This document shows positions 61,330 to 64,000 of a stretch of 64,000 nucleotides of DNA, one piece after another. The notes beneath the pieces are model-generated. The model was not told the origin of the DNA. It saw nothing but the letters and a program-made list of their open reading frames with translations, and ran no database searches. The number at the start of each line of letters is the position of its first letter. Positions within the stretch are counted from its first letter, which is position 1. The translations under genes were made by a program, and so were the position numbers. Origin of the DNA: Bacillota bacterium (GTDB taxonomy: Bacteria > Bacillota > Clostridia > Lachnospirales > Lachnospiraceae); contig JAEZGY010000040.1 of the NCBI GenBank assembly GCA_023416695.1, positions 1-64,000 of the forward strand, written 5' to 3'.

Positions 61330-62259
61330 ATGCATATTGGAATATTAGGAACAGGATTCGGAAAATATCATGGAGAACTATTCAAAAAATTAGACTCATC
61401 CATTCAATTAACTTTTTGGGGACGAGATGTAGGTAAATTACAGCTAATTCAATCCGAGTTCGGTTGTGATTATACAACGGATATTGATCAGTTTTTAGAT
61501 AATGAAACCTTTGATTTTGTTGATATTTGCTTACCATCGCAAATTCATGCCAAATATGCTTTAAAAGCTCTAGAGAAAAACCATTCGGTATTTATTGAAA
61601 CCCCTGCAGTAACCAATATAGAAGATGGGATTAGGATTATGGAACTCGCAAAGAAAAACAGAAAAAAAGTCTTAGTAAATATGTTTCTTCTCTATGATCC
61701 TTACTACCGAATGATTTACGACCTAAGTCAAAGCAAGCAATACGGGACTCTGAAACACCTATCCATCCTTCGAAGAACACCTCCAATATGGGGCAATCTA
61801 GGAATGGATAGTATTGCTACAGAACTTATGATTCATGATTTATATTTTGTAAACTGGCTAGAAAAAGATCTTAAAATGGTATCCTTTGATGTTACAAATA
61901 ACTCCGATCAATCAGGAGCCATTGTTGATTGCCTTTTATCTAATCATTCTTTAAATGTTCATGTCCATGGTAACTCCATGCTATCTATGGGCTTTCCATT
62001 TCATGTTGGTTATGAGGCTACCTTTGAAAATGCAACCATTAGTTATTATGAAAAATCATCTCCAGATGAAAATGAAAGGGAATGTTATATCTATTCTGAT
62101 GGACATAAGCAGATAGTCTCCTTTGAAAGTGAAGAACACTGTAAAATTCTTTTAAGAGAAGCCATCAAGGATTTTAACAACGAAAAAGAAAGTGGCTTAT
62201 CCATAGACACTGCCCTTCCCGCTTTATCTATTGCCTTTGAATTAAGTAGTCAAAAGTAA
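61330..62259 (+). CDS. Gfo/Idh/MocA-family oxidoreductase
   Basis: The 309-residue NAD(P)-dependent sugar dehydrogenase-like protein has the Rossmann motif GILGTGFGKYHGELF, the segment DFVDICLPSQIHAKYALKALE, FIETPAVTNIEDG where the usual EKP is ETP, and a C-terminal beta domain. Motif 3 is EKP in most members, with the Lys contributing to catalysis; here the Lys is Thr (IETPA), so chemistry may differ. GGAGGG precedes the ATG. It is divergent from a WYL regulator. Confidence 0.85.
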   Translation: MHIGILGTGFGKYHGELFKKLDSSIQLTFWGRDVGKLQLIQSEFGCDYTTDIDQFLDNETFDFVDICLPSQIHAKYALKALEKNHSVFIETPAVTNIEDGIRIMELAKKNRKKVLVNMFLLYDPYYRMIYDLSQSKQYGTLKHLSILRRTPPIWGNLGMDSIATELMIHDLYFVNWLEKDLKMVSFDVTNNSDQSGAIVDCLLSNHSLNVHVHGNSMLSMGFPFHVGYEATFENATISYYEKSSPDENERECYIYSDGHKQIVSFESEEHCKILLREAIKDFNNEKESGLSIDTALPALSIAFELSSQK

Positions 62260-62282
62260 TTTATAAGAACGTATCATACCCC

Positions 62283-62320
62283 AAAAAAAGTCAGCACTCT
62301 ACCTTCCGTATAGTGCTGAC
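62283..62320 (-). terminator. Terminator of the lipoprotein/zinc-ribbon operon
   Basis: The arms GTCAGCACT (62290-62298) and AGTGCTGAC (62312-62320) with a 13-base loop; seven T follow on the minus strand. It lies between convergent genes and may also serve the plus-strand oxidoreductase. Confidence 0.8.
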
Positions 62321-62334
62321 CTTCATATTTTACT

Positions 62335-62931
62335 CTATTCTGTCTTAAAATGAATTGTATTTAAAATGGTTTCATAGTCTGTTGCTAAAGAATCAAAGCT
62401 ACTCTCTAGGTCAGCAAAAGTAATGACATAGGTCTTATCAGCAACAAAGAGATAGATACAATAATATTTCATAGCTATACCACTTAGATTACAAGTAAAA
62501 ATCGCTTTTCTTGCATCCTTTTCATCGACTTTTAAGGATTCAACCTGCCCTAAAACTTTAAATCCATCAAAGGCTTGTTTATAAATATCTAATGCTTGGT
62601 TCACTGCATCATCTATGGTAGTACCCACTAAAGGTTCCTCTTTTACCATAAAGCTTGCCGTGACTTTCATGTACTGAACAGGTAGCACAGAGCCTTCCAC
62701 TGGTGTCCAACCAGTTGGCGGAGTCACATCAACAGTTACGTCACCACCTTGTTTTTCTGGGACTAGTGTATTATTATCAACATTGGTACTAGCAGTATCC
62801 GTTTTTATAGGAGACGCAGATACAGTTGGAGTAATGGAGCTTTTGGACGAAGATGTGGACTCTTTCTTTCCACAGCCACAAATGGTAACTATCATAATTA
62901 GTATCAGACACAGTGCTAAGTATCTTTTCAT
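62335..62931 (-). CDS. Lipoprotein, unknown
   Basis: The 198-residue protein has a lipoprotein signal (LCLILIMIVTICGC), a Ser/Thr/Pro-rich linker and a domain (about 75-195) that ends YETILNTIHFKT and recalls DUF1795/PsbP-like folds. ATG 62931 follows AGGGAGG; the ATG at 62952 lies before that site. It is the last gene of an operon with two zinc-ribbon proteins, 28 bases beyond the second. Confidence 0.75.
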   Translation of the reverse strand: MKRYLALCLILIMIVTICGCGKKESTSSSKSSITPTVSASPIKTDTASTNVDNNTLVPEKQGGDVTVDVTPPTGWTPVEGSVLPVQYMKVTASFMVKEEPLVGTTIDDAVNQALDIYKQAFDGFKVLGQVESLKVDEKDARKAIFTCNLSGIAMKYYCIYLFVADKTYVITFADLESSFDSLATDYETILNTIHFKTE

Positions 62932-62959
62932 AAAGACCTCCCTAAACAACATAAATTAC

Positions 62960-63625
62960 TTATAATTTGTTCCCACAATTTCCACAAAAACGTACTCCTT
63001 GTGCATTTTTTTCTCCACACTTAGGACATATCACTAGTGACAATGACGCCCCACAGTTATTGCAAAACTTTCCATTACCAGCTGGCTTTCCACAGGAAGA
63101 GCAAGTGAGGGTCTTACTTTCTAACTTTCCTGACCACACCGTAGCTGTTTGAGCTGCCTCGTTGATATTACGTTGCATTGCCTCTGCACGAGCCTTTGCT
63201 ACAGCTACCTCTTGTCTAGGTGCACAGTCAGAGCAAAGCGTTTCCTCCTCGTTATAGCAGGAATCGCATACCCACCTTTGACAACCATGGCAACGGTGAA
63301 AATGTCTTTGTGCTTCATTTTTAGCATGGTCAAAGGCTTTCTCATGTTCTTTATGCCACTCTGGGCTCATACCTTCAAATCGTTCAGAAAGAATATCTCC
63401 ACCACGTTCAAGAGAGTAACCAAGATGTCCAAGGGAGCCTCCAAACAAGCTTCCTAATGCTCCGGTTCCTCGTGCTAAACCTCTTAATCCACGACCTTTT
63501 TTATAAGTCTCAGATTCCACAAAGCTACTTTTATAGCCATCTTGACACATATCGCAGTAAAAGGTGAACTGAAATCCTGCTTCTGTAGAATTATCTTCAT
63601 AATTTCTTGTAAAAGATTGCAACAT
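62960..63625 (-). CDS. Zinc-ribbon protein with multiple metal sites
   Basis: The 221-residue protein has a Cys pair near the N-terminus (FYCDMCQDGY), a Gly-rich central region (GRGLRGLARGTGALGSLFGG), a second treble-clef-like cluster (CHGCQRWVCDSCYN ... LCSDC) and a C-terminal double zinc ribbon (CSSCGKPAGNGKFCNNCGAS and CPKCGEKNAQGVRFCGNCG). There is no membrane segment. It is likely a scaffold or adaptor; no catalytic motif is present. It is between another zinc-ribbon gene and a lipoprotein in one operon. Function is unknown. Confidence 0.78.
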   Translation of the reverse strand: MLQSFTRNYEDNSTEAGFQFTFYCDMCQDGYKSSFVESETYKKGRGLRGLARGTGALGSLFGGSLGHLGYSLERGGDILSERFEGMSPEWHKEHEKAFDHAKNEAQRHFHRCHGCQRWVCDSCYNEEETLCSDCAPRQEVAVAKARAEAMQRNINEAAQTATVWSGKLESKTLTCSSCGKPAGNGKFCNNCGASLSLVICPKCGEKNAQGVRFCGNCGNKL

Positions 63626-63648
63626 AATTATCTCGCCTCATTTCTTAT

Positions 63649-63975
63649 TCACTTTATCTTTTTCCCACATGAAGTGCATTTTTTATTTTCAAAGAATTGT
63701 AATTCACCACACCTTGGATTTTGACAATGCTTCATCAAGTTTGCTTCACACTGCTCACATTTCTCCTGTACAAAAGTTTGTTTTTTACAATAAGGACAAG
63801 TGACATACAATGGTCTACCGCAGTTTGAGCAAATGCGTTGTCTTTTTTCAATAGGACGGAGGCAGGAAGGACAGTTGTATACAAAAGGGTTGTGACTTTG
63901 ACAAAAAGGACAAAAGTGTGAATCCGATTCTATATACTCACTACAGTGAATACATGGTTGTTTATAACTGGCCAA
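63649..63975 (-). CDS. Zinc-ribbon repeat protein
   Basis: The 109-residue protein consists almost entirely of zinc knuckles: CIHCSEYIESDSHFCPFC, CPSCLRPIEKRQRICSNCG, CPYCKKQTFVQEKCEQC, then CQNPRCGELQFFENKKCTSC. This gives four consecutive Cys4 ribbons. The start is the TTG at 63975, seven bases after AGGAGG; the GTG at 63981 overlaps that site. It leads the operon with the second zinc-ribbon protein 23 bases on. Function is unknown. Confidence 0.78.
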   Translation of the reverse strand: MASYKQPCIHCSEYIESDSHFCPFCQSHNPFVYNCPSCLRPIEKRQRICSNCGRPLYVTCPYCKKQTFVQEKCEQCEANLMKHCQNPRCGELQFFENKKCTSCGKKIK

Positions 63976-64000
63976 TCTCACACCTCCTCATTTGGAAGGT

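Noticed and set aside
1..64000. Prophage, transposon, tRNA or rRNA genes
   Set aside because: No integrase, transposase, phage structural gene, terminal repeat or tRNA-like cloverleaf was recognised by reading both strands.

Overview
The window is A/T-rich, has strong AGGAGG-type ribosome binding sites, and its genes match families typical of clostridial Firmicutes: LysM and zinc-ribbon proteins, DUF1540, DUF4430, an ECF transporter, a class B sortase and a CsoR-controlled copper ATPase. The best guess is a plant-polymer-degrading member of the Lachnospiraceae, close to Lachnoclostridium (Clostridium) phytofermentans. This is inferred from gene content, not from a database match. There are no rRNA or tRNA genes, no phage, no insertion sequence and no CRISPR array. 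Most genes lie on the minus strand in short operons separated by clear intrinsic terminators.

Layout. 1-5.6 kb: a partial LysM protein with a Cys-Pro repeat, a WYL regulator with a membrane protein, an anchored surface protein, a DUF1540 protein and a protein made of three pseudo-receiver domains. 5.7-9.4 kb: thioredoxin, a four-domain CoA-disulfide reductase/rhodanese/TusA/DsrE protein and a Crp-family regulator, with a candidate Crp-type site near -41 of the reductase promoter. 9.4-15.2 kb: MATE pump, LysR and AraC regulators, NodB deacetylase, alpha/beta hydrolase. 15.3-18.1 kb: a three-gene ABC importer of the TrpXYZ type. 18.2-22.1 kb: a CydDC-like heterodimeric ABC protein plus DUF454. 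22.2-27.9 kb: a cobalamin-riboswitch operon joining an ECF transporter to two DUF4430 surface proteins, one built like animal intrinsic factor. 27.9-31.3 kb: an ArsR/permease/thioredoxin operon, an AraC regulator and a ferredoxin pair.

31.4-36.9 kb holds the most unusual locus: a five-gene operon that mirrors dltABCD (adenylating enzyme, carrier protein, MBOAT, SGNH protein) but has a fold-type III PLP decarboxylase-like gene inserted between the activating enzyme and the carrier protein. This suggests a cell-envelope modification with an unusual amino-acyl group. 37-48 kb: a cytoplasmic GH3 glucosidase, a Cys-rich YgbA-type protein, copper homeostasis (CsoR, CopA with a C-terminal CopZ that also has its own ribosome site), a MacB-like ABC pair and a GH120 beta-xylosidase whose catalytic Asp/Glu spacing matches the family. 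47.5-51.7 kb: a polysaccharide/tyrosine-kinase control module (CpsCD fusion, CpsB phosphatase, CapD-type enzyme).

51.8-64 kb: a chemoreceptor fused to a C-terminal sugar-binding domain predicted to sit in the cytoplasm, several lipoproteins, a DUF1905-nitroreductase fusion, an orphan class B sortase, a decayed CPBP protease gene, a second WYL regulator divergent from a Gfo/Idh dehydrogenase, and two adjacent zinc-ribbon proteins. Regulatory signals read directly from the sequence include the cobalamin riboswitch with its terminator, promoters with 17-bp spacers, CsoR and ArsR palindromes inside promoter spacers, and about fifteen hairpin terminators.
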